Shown here in pieces: positions 1-6,920 of a DNA stretch of 9,123 nt. The notes under the pieces are model-generated. The model was not told where the DNA came from. It made no database searches and saw only the letters and a list, made by a program, of their open reading frames with translations. The translations under genes were made by a program, and so were the position numbers. The stretch covers positions 1-9,123 of the forward strand of contig JAEZBU010000121.1 of the NCBI GenBank assembly GCA_023426855.1, written 5' to 3'. The DNA is from Pseudomonadota bacterium. Lineage in GTDB: Bacteria; Pseudomonadota; Alphaproteobacteria; Rhizobiales; Hyphomicrobiaceae. Position 1 is the stretch's first letter. Each line of letters opens with the position of its first letter.

Positions 1-77
1 CGGCGCAGATGGAAGGCGGTCCAGCATCCCATCAGGCCGCCGCCGATGATGGCGGTTTCTGTTTTGATCACCGGCAT
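1..77 (-). CDS. FAD-dependent oxidoreductase (DAO family), N-terminus only
   Basis: Reading down the minus strand from the ATG at 77, the first 25 residues are visible before the window ends. They begin MPVIKTETAIIGGGLMG, a beta-alpha-beta Rossmann start with the dinucleotide-binding GGGLMG motif (GxGxxG) at residues 12-17, as in D-amino-acid oxidase and sarcosine oxidase beta-like flavoproteins. The start codon follows the stop of the upstream gene directly (TGA at 80-78, ATG at 77-75), so the two are very probably translationally coupled. In known three-part dehydrogenases such as HcnABC and D-hydroxyproline dehydrogenase, this position is taken by the DAO-fold catalytic subunit that oxidises an amine or imino acid. 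That role is inferred here. The substrate cannot be read from 25 residues. Confidence 0.85.
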   Translation of the reverse strand, partial: MPVIKTETAIIGGGLMGCWTAFHLR

Positions 78-1439
78 TCAGGCGCTCTCGACAGGTGAAA
101 TCAGCAGCGGTTTGACCGGGGCCTGCACACGCAAATAGCCGATTTCCGATAGCGGCCGGCCAAGCACGGAAGCGGTCAATTCCGCCGCGGCGAGGCCGCA
201 GAAACGTCCCTGGCAGCGCCCCATGCCACAACGGGTGATGGCCTTCGTCCGGTTGATTTCGAGTGGTTTCAGATCGACGGCGAGTGCGGCGCGCATATCG
301 CCGACGCTGATGTTTTCGCAGCGGCACAGCGTGATATCGTCGGCGAGCGTGGTGGTCTCCTGCGACGGCCACGCAAAGGCGCGGGCGAGGCCGCGCTGGA
401 AGCGGCGGAACCGTGCGAGCTGCTTGCGCATGGCCGGCACGCCGGTGCGCGAGATCGTCATCTCGTGGTCTTGCAGCAGGGCATGCGCGGCGAGCGCGCC
501 ACTGAGTTCAGCCGCATCCGCGCCGCCAATGGTTGCGCCATCTCCGGCGACATAGAGCCCTTTGCTGCTGCGGCCGTCTTCATCGGCGACGGGCAGCCAT
601 TGGCGAAAGTCGGCGCTATAGGCGAGTGTACAGCCGGCGAGCTCCGCCAACTGCGTTTCGGGCTTCAGGCCGAAGCCGTAGGCGACGGCATCGCATGAAA
701 TGGTCTCGGTGGTCCCATTGCCACTATCGAAAGTGACGCCGGAAACACGGTCCGCACCTTCAAACGCCCGCAGTTTCACGCCGTGACGCATCCGAACGCC
801 CGCCGCGCGCAGTTTGCCCATATAGCCAAGTCCCCGCCGTAGTGTCGGCAGGTTGGCGGCGAGATCGCCGAAGGCGCGCGCCTTGTCGATGAGTGAGCTG
901 GTGTCCAGGATGGCCGCGATTTCGGCACCCATCTGGCGATACTGCAATGCCGCCAAGTACAGCAGGGGAGAGCTGCCGCAGAAAACGACGCGGCGGCCGA
1001 TCAGGCAGCCCTGGTCCTTCAGAAGCACCTGAGCGCCGCCAAGCGTGAAGACGCCCGGTTTGGTCCAGCCGCGCACGGGGAACGTACGATCCGTCGCGCC
1101 GGTGGCAAGGATCAGTGCGTCGAACGGGACGGTTCCGTCGCCATCTGCGCTGCGGGTGTAGAGCTGGTTGTCGAACACGCCCCATACGGTGGTTCCGGGC
1201 CGATAATCGATCGTCTCCTTGAGGCGCGCGAACGTTTCGTGCAGGCGCTGATATTTGTCCGCTTCCGATCCCAGCAGCGACGGCATGTCGAGATCGAGAC
1301 CCGGCGAGGGTGTGCGATAGGCTTGGCCGCCTGCGCGCGCGCCTTCGTCGATCATGACCGGCGAAACCCCGGCTTCCACGAGAACCTCGGCCGCGCGAAT
1401 GCCGGCTGGTCCCGCGCCGACGATGGCAACGCTGGTCAT
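78..1439 (-). CDS. FAD/NAD-binding oxidoreductase subunit with C-terminal BFD-type [2Fe-2S] domain (HcnB / opine oxidase A-like)
   Basis: This 453-residue protein is probably the electron-transferring alpha subunit of a multi-subunit flavin dehydrogenase. Seen in the sequence: an N-terminal FAD motif GAGPAG (8-13); the DEG...GGQ segment near 31-39; ATGA at 112-115; a second Rossmann segment near 152-165 whose glycine motif is weak (CGSSPLLYL); and GLYVAGDGA near 294-302, the second FAD contact. The C-terminus carries five cysteines, C372, C374, C404, C409 and C414, in a CRC...CGMGRC spacing typical of bacterioferredoxin-associated ferredoxin-like [2Fe-2S] domains. The frame is open up to 1502, but I place the start at the ATG at 1439 because the Rossmann strand begins immediately after it and it overlaps the previous stop as ATGA. 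The family includes HcnB, octopine and nopaline oxidase A subunits, and the D-hydroxyproline dehydrogenase alpha subunit. I cannot choose between these substrates. Confidence 0.9.
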   Translation of the reverse strand: MTSVAIVGAGPAGIRAAEVLVEAGVSPVMIDEGARAGGQAYRTPSPGLDLDMPSLLGSEADKYQRLHETFARLKETIDYRPGTTVWGVFDNQLYTRSADGDGTVPFDALILATGATDRTFPVRGWTKPGVFTLGGAQVLLKDQGCLIGRRVVFCGSSPLLYLAALQYRQMGAEIAAILDTSSLIDKARAFGDLAANLPTLRRGLGYMGKLRAAGVRMRHGVKLRAFEGADRVSGVTFDSGNGTTETISCDAVAYGFGLKPETQLAELAGCTLAYSADFRQWLPVADEDGRSSKGLYVAGDGATIGGADAAELSGALAAHALLQDHEMTISRTGVPAMRKQLARFRRFQRGLARAFAWPSQETTTLADDITLCRCENISVGDMRAALAVDLKPLEINRTKAITRCGMGRCQGRFCGLAAAELTASVLGRPLSEIGYLRVQAPVKPLLISPVESA

Positions 1440-1771
1440 GGCGCAAACCGATCCGGTGGCGAGGTGCGCACGTGCATGCCGTCGGTCAGCGGCGTGGTGC
1501 AAGCGCGTACACGGCTGCCGTCTTCAAGCCAAACCCAGCAGTCCTGGCAGGCCCCCATGATGCAGAAGCCCGCGCGTGTTTCGCCGCTGAATTCATTGCG
1601 CCGCAAGCTGGTGCCATTGAGCAGAACAGCCGCAAAAACCGATTGTCCGAGCCGCGCCTGTGCTTGCACGCCGTCTATTGAAAAGCTGATCCTTGGAGCA
1701 TTGCGGCGGGAGGCTTCAACGAGCAGGCCGCGCTGCGGCGTATCGGAGTCGGGCATGATAGCGTTCTGCAT
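1436..1771 (-). CDS. Small (2Fe-2S)-binding subunit of flavin dehydrogenase (HcnA-like)
   Basis: This 111-residue plant-type ferredoxin-like protein is likely the gamma subunit of the dehydrogenase encoded just downstream. Four cluster cysteines are visible: C70, C75 and C78 in GFCIMGACQDCWV (C-x4-C-x2-C), and C91 in the motif RACTTP. That is the full set for a [2Fe-2S] cluster. A short N-terminal beta-grasp stretch (FSIDGVQAQARLGQSVFAAVL) precedes them. Its stop overlaps the start of the next gene by 4 bp (ATGA at 1439-1436), so translation is probably coupled. Two in-frame ATGs are possible, 1771 and 1756. Neither has a convincing Shine-Dalgarno, so the first five residues are uncertain. 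It is the first gene of the visible operon. Its promoter should lie in the 102-bp gap behind the histidine kinase gene, but I could not recognise one. Confidence 0.9.
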   Translation of the reverse strand: MQNAIMPDSDTPQRGLLVEASRRNAPRISFSIDGVQAQARLGQSVFAAVLLNGTSLRRNEFSGETRAGFCIMGACQDCWVWLEDGSRVRACTTPLTDGMHVRTSPPDRFAP

Positions 1772-1842
1772 TGTTGCGCCGTCAGGCGGCGGATAGCCAA
1801 GCCTATCGGTTCATTACGATGGACGCCAGCCTCCGCTGCATT

Positions 1843-1860
1843 TTCTACTGCAGGGTAGAA
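1843..1860. other. Small hairpin after the histidine kinase gene
   Basis: A 6-bp inverted repeat TTCTAC/GTAGAA has a 6-base loop. It lies 14 bp beyond the stop of the histidine kinase gene, in the gap before the [2Fe-2S] subunit gene. It has no T-run on the minus strand and is short, so it is at best a weak pause or terminator signal. Confidence 0.2.
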
Positions 1861-1873
1861 CATGGCGGTTTGA

Positions 1874-3568
1874 TCATGTGTCCGTACGGCCTTGCGTCGC
1901 GATGTTCTGGCCTCTTTCATCGGGCGCTGATGGCGCACCGGCAGCCACGACCGAGTTGAGCCTGATCGTAGTGCTGTAGGATAGGCCTTCAGGATCGAAT
2001 CTCATTTCAGGTTTGCGGTTCAAGTCGGACAGTACCGTCTCCAGCAATGTATAGCCGAAACCGCGCCGTTGCGGTGGTTGCGCTGGGGGCCCGCCGCGCT
2101 CTATCCAATCAAAACGTAGCCGGGCCTCGGCGCCATCACCTTCGATCTGCCAGACAATGTTGACCTGACCGTTGGGGGCCGATAGCGCCCCGTGCTTCGA
2201 GGCATTGGTTGCCAGCTCGTGTATGAGCAGAGACATATTCTGAGTGGCCTGAGAGGACAGCAGCACCGGCGGGCCGGATGACGTGTAGCGGCCCGCAAAA
2301 GTCCGCATTTCATTGTGCACGACAATAGCGATGTCCGCACCCTGCCAATGTGCCAAAGCCAGCGTGTCGCTGGCATTGGCCAGCGCCTTGAGCCGGCCCA
2401 TCAGGTTTTCACGAACCTCCTTGATCGGCCGGCCTTCGAGCAGCGTGCGCCGGGCGATCGAAGATATGACGGCGAGCAGGTTGTTTGTCCGGTGCTGCAG
2501 TTCGCGCAACAGAAGTTGTCGCCGCGTTTCGCTGCTCTGTCGCTCAAGAGCAGCTTCTGTCAGCGCATTATGTATCTGCTCGAACTCACGCGTGGTAAAT
2601 TTGCGTTTGGGCAAGGGTTCGCCGTGGCCCAGTTTCGCGGCAGCGTCCACGAGATAATCGACGCTGGAATGCAGCCTGTGAGCGATCGACGAGCCGAGCG
2701 CGAGGGCGAGCGTCAGCAGGACGATAGAACCCACGGCGAAAAGCAACCAGGCATCCCGCAAGGGGGCTTCGACCACGGATGCCGCGATGACGACGGATGC
2801 AAGCCAACCCGAATCCGACGAGCGCGCATAACCGCGGATTGCGGATGTTCCGTCGTTCGTGTCGACCCAGCCGATTCCTTGCAAATCGGTAGATGATGCC
2901 AGGAGTGCTGCTGGCATCCTTGAGCCTGTTGGCGAGGCAGCACTGTCAGAACTCACGACCACCAGCCCGGCCCTGTCGCTGATGGTCCATTGCCACCCAT
3001 CTCGATTTTCGGTGCCGATAACGCTTTTCAGGGCATCAGCAGGGCGTGAAATACTGATAATCGCCGTGATGGAGCCATTGCGCCGGATTGGCGTGCTGAC
3101 GATCCATGTCGGTGACGACAGCGACGCATCGATGACCAGATCAGATACGAGCGGCTCATTGAGCTCGACAATGGATTTGAGCTGTGCGTGACCTGCGGAG
3201 CGTTTCAGTGGCTCACCAAAACGCACGGCGGTATTCAGAAGTGGCCATCCGGCGATGTCGTGCACCTTAACGTTCGACCCGCGCGGCACGAGTATCTCCG
3301 ATGCGTGCCGATGAAGCCGCGCGAGATCCATCTCAGGTCCGAGCGTGCCGACCAGTGTTTCCAGGAGCAGAACAGCGCGATCGATTTCACCATCGAGATC
3401 ATGGGCAAGCTGGCGCGCCGCCGCCGTGACATCGGCCTCGATCACACGGTATCGGTCGACAGAATACTGATAGACGAGCGCGCCGCACAGCGCCAGCACC
3501 GGCGCGGTGAGAGACAATCCGTATAATATAAGCCGCTGAGCGAATGATGGCGGCGATCTGGAGCGCAT
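1874..3568 (-). CDS. Membrane-bound HWE-family sensor histidine kinase
   Basis: This 564-residue sensor kinase should autophosphorylate in response to an extracytoplasmic cue and pass the phosphate to a response regulator. Two hydrophobic segments, about residues 13-36 and 273-293, enclose a periplasmic region of about 235 residues whose pattern suggests a Cache/PDC-like sensor. A linker with a HAMP-like position follows (about 294-345). The H-box RELQHRTNNLLAVISSIARR places the phospho-acceptor at H359. The N-box IHELATNASKHGALS carries H450 and N455, and W488/E490 in DWIERGG complete the residues that name the HWE family. G503/G505 in GFGYTLL form the nucleotide lid. All catalytic residues are present. 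No response regulator gene is adjacent, so the kinase is an orphan within the window. It follows otsA on the same strand after 149 bp. The start at 3568 has no clear Shine-Dalgarno. HWE kinases include general stress kinases such as PhyK, but membership of that group is not shown here. Confidence 0.93.
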   Translation of the reverse strand: MRSRSPPSFAQRLILYGLSLTAPVLALCGALVYQYSVDRYRVIEADVTAAARQLAHDLDGEIDRAVLLLETLVGTLGPEMDLARLHRHASEILVPRGSNVKVHDIAGWPLLNTAVRFGEPLKRSAGHAQLKSIVELNEPLVSDLVIDASLSSPTWIVSTPIRRNGSITAIISISRPADALKSVIGTENRDGWQWTISDRAGLVVVSSDSAASPTGSRMPAALLASSTDLQGIGWVDTNDGTSAIRGYARSSDSGWLASVVIAASVVEAPLRDAWLLFAVGSIVLLTLALALGSSIAHRLHSSVDYLVDAAAKLGHGEPLPKRKFTTREFEQIHNALTEAALERQSSETRRQLLLRELQHRTNNLLAVISSIARRTLLEGRPIKEVRENLMGRLKALANASDTLALAHWQGADIAIVVHNEMRTFAGRYTSSGPPVLLSSQATQNMSLLIHELATNASKHGALSAPNGQVNIVWQIEGDGAEARLRFDWIERGGPPAQPPQRRGFGYTLLETVLSDLNRKPEMRFDPEGLSYSTTIRLNSVVAAGAPSAPDERGQNIATQGRTDT

Positions 3569-3627
3569 GAGCTGTCATACATGAACGAGGATGCGACGGA
3601 TGCGGGCGATTAACCTGTCGTGTCCGC

Positions 3628-3648
3628 TTGGGGATTGCAACTCCCCAA
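3628..3648. other. Perfect 7-bp stem hairpin between otsA and the kinase gene
   Basis: TTGGGGA (3628-3634) and TCCCCAA (3642-3648) pair perfectly around the loop TTGCAAC. It lies about 70 bp past the otsA stop and 60 bp ahead of the kinase start on the minus strand. No T-run follows in either direction, so it is not a textbook intrinsic terminator. It could be a weak terminator, an mRNA 3' end stabiliser or a protein site. The rest of the 149-bp gap shows nothing I can name. Confidence 0.45.
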
Positions 3649-3717
3649 ACGTGCGCTGTGGAACGGCCGGTGGACTGCGGCGAACCGGAGCGCTGGCGCA
3701 GGCACTTGCGTGTTGCT

Positions 3718-5148
3718 TTAGTGCTTCAACTCTACAGGGATTGCTGGGCCGCGTGTTTCCGCGCGCGAGCTTATCGTCATTTCCAGGCAGCTCAGAAATC
3801 TTGATGACCAGTCTCGGATATCGTTGGCGCGCAGGGCGACCATCATACTCTGGTGGCGTGACTGGCGCGCTTCGAGCGGCATTTCCAGCGCGATGCGTAT
3901 TGCAGCGGCGACGGCTTCGGGTTCGTGGGGATTGACGATCAGCGCGCCATGCAGCTCATCCGCGGCCCCGGCGAACTGCGATAACACGAGAACGCCCGGG
4001 TCGGCTGGATCTTGCGCAGTGACATATTCTTTCGCGACCAGATTCATACCATCGCGCAGTGGCGTCACGAGTCCGACTTTGGCCAGCCGGTATAATCCTG
4101 CGAGTGCGGTGCGCGAGTAGGCTTTATTGACATAGCGGATCGGCGTCCAAGTGACCTCGCCGTGAAGACCGTTGATCTGTCCTGCCAACGTCGAGACCTG
4201 GCGGTCGATATCCATGTACTCCTGAATTTCCGCGCGCGATTTGGGCGCGATTTGCAGAAAGGTCACGCGACCGCGCCAATCAGGATACGAGGTCAGGAAG
4301 CGTTCGATCGCATCCATCCGGTTCGGCAGGCCTTTGGAGTAATCCAGACGATCGACGCTCATGACCAGGGCGCGTCCGCCGAGGCTTTCCGCCGTTTCCT
4401 TGATCAGGCTGGTTGCTGCGGTGCGGCGCGACAGTCTTTCGAAACGATCCGTTTCAATTCCGACGGGAAATGCGCCCAGTCGCACGGTTCGATCACCGGC
4501 TTTGAGCAGGTGCATGTCCGACAGCTTCGTGGCGCCCTGGCGAATGAGATAACGGCTGAGATTATCGCAATCGTTTTCAGTTTGCAGTCCGATCAGGTCG
4601 AAAGCAGTCAGCACGCCTACGATTTCGCGATGCTTGGGCAAAGCCGTGAGAATATCCGGCGGCGGACAAGGCACGTGCAGGAAGTAACCGATGCGGTTCT
4701 GATGGCCGCGCTCGCGTAGCAGCTTGGCCAGCGGCATGAGATGATAGTCGTGAACCCAGATGATATCGTCCGGCAGCAGAATTTTAGACAGACGATCGGC
4801 GAAGTAGTTGTTCACCCGCTGATAGCCGGACAGATCCGATCGATTGAATTCTGCCAGATCCAGCCGGTAATGCAGAATGGGCCACAGCACGCGATTGGCG
4901 AAGCCGCTATAATACTCGTCGTAATCGTCCTGCGTCAGATCGAGAACGGCGTAGGTCGTGCCACCGACCTTGCGAACCATTGGCTCCTGCGCCGGCGTGT
5001 CGGTAATACGGCCACTCCAGCCAAACCAGATGCCGTCGCGGCCGCTGAGCGCCGCTTGCACGGCGACCGCCAGTCCGCCCGCTGAGGCTTCACTCGCACT
5101 TTCCGGGACCGCGACGCGGTTTGAGATTACGATGAGGCGTGCGACCAT
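3718..5148 (-). CDS. otsA: Trehalose-6-phosphate synthase (GT20)
   Basis: OtsA transfers glucose from UDP-glucose to glucose-6-phosphate to give trehalose-6-phosphate in the cytoplasm. The 476-residue product is almost the same length as the E. coli enzyme. Its key residues fall where expected: R11 in ISNRVAVP, the GGL loop at 24-26, Y80, W89 in VLWP, D134 in WVHDYHLM, H158 in YFLHVP, R267 and K272 in DRLDYSKGLPNR, D366 in LRDGMNL and E374 in VAKEY. These correspond to the UDP-glucose and glucose-6-phosphate contacts of E. coli OtsA. The acceptor-side segment reads HVPCPPPDIL where many homologues have HxPFPxxE, a modest variation. The frame is open to 5229, but the family start MVARLIVISNRV fixes the ATG at 5148. 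GGGA lies about 8 bases upstream of it. The first 22 bp overlap the end of the GH15 gene, so the two are probably translationally coupled. It is the last gene of the otsB-GH15-otsA unit. Confidence 0.97.
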   Translation of the reverse strand: MVARLIVISNRVAVPESASEASAGGLAVAVQAALSGRDGIWFGWSGRITDTPAQEPMVRKVGGTTYAVLDLTQDDYDEYYSGFANRVLWPILHYRLDLAEFNRSDLSGYQRVNNYFADRLSKILLPDDIIWVHDYHLMPLAKLLRERGHQNRIGYFLHVPCPPPDILTALPKHREIVGVLTAFDLIGLQTENDCDNLSRYLIRQGATKLSDMHLLKAGDRTVRLGAFPVGIETDRFERLSRRTAATSLIKETAESLGGRALVMSVDRLDYSKGLPNRMDAIERFLTSYPDWRGRVTFLQIAPKSRAEIQEYMDIDRQVSTLAGQINGLHGEVTWTPIRYVNKAYSRTALAGLYRLAKVGLVTPLRDGMNLVAKEYVTAQDPADPGVLVLSQFAGAADELHGALIVNPHEPEAVAAAIRIALEMPLEARQSRHQSMMVALRANDIRDWSSRFLSCLEMTISSRAETRGPAIPVELKH

Positions 5149-6920
5149 GCCTGTTCCCAATCCTGTGAAAGCCGTTTGGCTGTGATGATGATACCGGCCA
5201 TCGAATAGGTTTGTGGCAAGTTGCCCCAAAGCCGCCCGCTGGCAGGATCGATATCTTCAGACATCAGACCATATGGGTTTCTGAACCGCATGAGATCGCA
5301 AAAATGATCACGCGCATCGGACACCCGTCCGATCGCGGCGAGCGCATCGGCAAGCCAGAACCGGCAAATGACGAAGGCGGACTCCGGTAATCCGAAATCA
5401 TCTTTTGCCGTATACCGCATGACGTGACCTTCGCGGATCAGTTCACGCTCGAGCGTTTCGCACGTGGCAATGAAACGGGGATCGTCGGGTTTCACGAGAC
5501 CGATTTCGGCCAGCAGAAGCGAACTGGCGTCGAGCTCCTCGGATCCGAAGGCGGCTGTGAAGGCTTTTCGCTTCGGATGCCACGCTTGACTGAGGATTTC
5601 TTCGCGAAGCCGGCGCGCGCGATCGAGCCATTTCTCGGAATCGGTCGGCAGCCCCAACAGGGCTGCGATTTTACTGAGCCGGTCGCACGCCACCCAGCAC
5701 ATCGCGGCCGAGTGTGTGTGGATGCGCCAGCGGCCTCGGAACTCCCACAAACCCGCATCGGCCTGAAGCGCCAGGCGCCAGGCGAGTTCGCCCAATTGCT
5801 CCAGGCGGCGGAACAGCGTGACGTCGCCCATGCGATCCAGACGTCCGTCCACGAACATTTGCTGGGCTGCCAGGACGATACTGCCGTAAACATCATGCTG
5901 GTGCTGATCCGAGGCCGCGTTGCCGACACGTACCGGGCCGTGCCCTTCATATCCTTCGAGATCCGGCGCGGTCCATTCTTCGAGCCCCTGGCCCGGCACG
6001 ATCCCATAGACTGGCCGTAGTGGTCCATCCGCGGCGGTGGCGTTGGTCAGGTAGTCGAGATAGGCCTCCATCGATCGCGTCTTGCCGAGATGATTCAGCG
6101 CCTGGACGACGAAATAGGCGTCACGCAGCCAGCAGAAGCGATAATCCCACGTGCGTCCGGAATTCGCGGATTCCGGAATGGATGTGGTGTGTGCGGCGAC
6201 GATGGCGCCTGTGTCCTCGAAGGTGCATAGCTTCAGCGATACGGCCGCGCGAATGACCGCCGACTGCCATTCGAATGGTATGGAAAGCCCACGCACCCAT
6301 TCGAGCCAATACCGTCGCGTCTCATGCTCGAAGCGCCGTGCCGTCGCCTCGACGCCACTTTCGAACGGTTCATCCGGTCCGAAAACAAGGGTGATCGGAC
6401 GGGTCAGCGCAAAGGGCGTTTCCTCAACGACATAGGACAGTGGCGCGTCGGTCGTGATGCGGAGAACTTCATCGGCGCCGGCGTATCGAACGTGGCTGGA
6501 GCCTTGCGTCCGTGACCGCGCCGGCACACCGTAATCGAAGGTTGGCCGGACGCGAATACGGACACGGGGTATGCCCGAAACGGGCTCTATCCGTCTGAAA
6601 ATCTGGGCCGGATGAAACATGCGTCCGAATTGCGTAAAGCGCGGCGCAAAGTCGGTGATGCGCACGCTGGCGCCATCGGAATCGGTAAGTATGGTCGAAA
6701 TGATTGCCGTGTTGCGCACATAGCCGCTTTCCGAGCGAACCTGGTTTTGCAGGACGACGTCGGTAAAGCCCTTTTCTTCCTTGCCGGCGAGCAGGCGGGA
6801 AAAAGCCGGGTTGGCGTCGAAGCGCGGGAAGCACCACCACACGATCCGCCCGTTGGTGTCGACCAGCGCCGCGATCCGTCCGTTGCCGATCAAGCCATAA
6901 TCAAGTCCAGGCGCATTCAC
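5127..6920 (-). CDS. Glycoside hydrolase family 15 protein (glucoamylase/trehalase-like)
   Basis: This 597-residue predicted cytoplasmic hydrolase has no signal peptide. The N-terminal beta-sandwich half starts NAPGLDYGLIGNGRIAALV, as in bacterial GH15 enzymes. The (alpha/alpha)6 half carries SGRTWDYRFCWLRDA (254-268), PVRVGNAASDQHQHDVYG (329-346), the likely general acid E393 in GLWEFRG, and the likely general base E555 in GLMSEDIDP, followed by GNLPQTYSMAG. Bacterial GH15 members split maltose, dextrins, isomaltose or trehalose, and some actinobacterial and acidobacterial ones are true trehalases. Lying between otsB and otsA, it may turn over trehalose or supply glucose from alpha-glucan, which is inference. 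The open frame runs to 7109 and holds an ATG at 6956, but I choose the GTG at 6920. It has AGGAG 8 bases upstream, forms a GTGA overlap with the otsB stop, and starts the conserved N-terminus. Confidence 0.93.
   Translation of the reverse strand: MNAPGLDYGLIGNGRIAALVDTNGRIVWWCFPRFDANPAFSRLLAGKEEKGFTDVVLQNQVRSESGYVRNTAIISTILTDSDGASVRITDFAPRFTQFGRMFHPAQIFRRIEPVSGIPRVRIRVRPTFDYGVPARSRTQGSSHVRYAGADEVLRITTDAPLSYVVEETPFALTRPITLVFGPDEPFESGVEATARRFEHETRRYWLEWVRGLSIPFEWQSAVIRAAVSLKLCTFEDTGAIVAAHTTSIPESANSGRTWDYRFCWLRDAYFVVQALNHLGKTRSMEAYLDYLTNATAADGPLRPVYGIVPGQGLEEWTAPDLEGYEGHGPVRVGNAASDQHQHDVYGSIVLAAQQMFVDGRLDRMGDVTLFRRLEQLGELAWRLALQADAGLWEFRGRWRIHTHSAAMCWVACDRLSKIAALLGLPTDSEKWLDRARRLREEILSQAWHPKRKAFTAAFGSEELDASSLLLAEIGLVKPDDPRFIATCETLERELIREGHVMRYTAKDDFGLPESAFVICRFWLADALAAIGRVSDARDHFCDLMRFRNPYGLMSEDIDPASGRLWGNLPQTYSMAGIIITAKRLSQDWEQAWSHASS

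Noticed and set aside
1440..1502. N-terminal extension of the alpha subunit to 1502
   Set aside because: The extra 21 residues lie inside the [2Fe-2S] subunit gene, are not conserved-looking, and precede the Rossmann strand; the ATGA overlap at 1439 is the natural start.
1239..1796. Plus-strand open frame of 185 codons opposite the flavin dehydrogenase genes
   Set aside because: It is antisense to two genes with clear family motifs and its product shows no recognisable domain. Long antisense frames are expected in GC-rich coding DNA.
2315..2896. Plus-strand open frame of 193 codons inside the histidine kinase gene
   Set aside because: Antisense shadow of a kinase whose H-box, N-box and WxE motifs fix the real frame.
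3655..3690. Plus-strand GGAAC at about 3660 as another EcfG promoter
   Set aside because: No GTT occurs 16-17 bases downstream, and no plus-strand gene follows.
4162..4719. Plus-strand open frame of 185 codons inside otsA
   Set aside because: Antisense to a fully conserved trehalose-6-phosphate synthase; the product has no family features.
5424..6020. Plus-strand open frame of 198 codons inside the GH15 gene
   Set aside because: Antisense shadow; the minus-strand frame holds the GH15 catalytic motifs.
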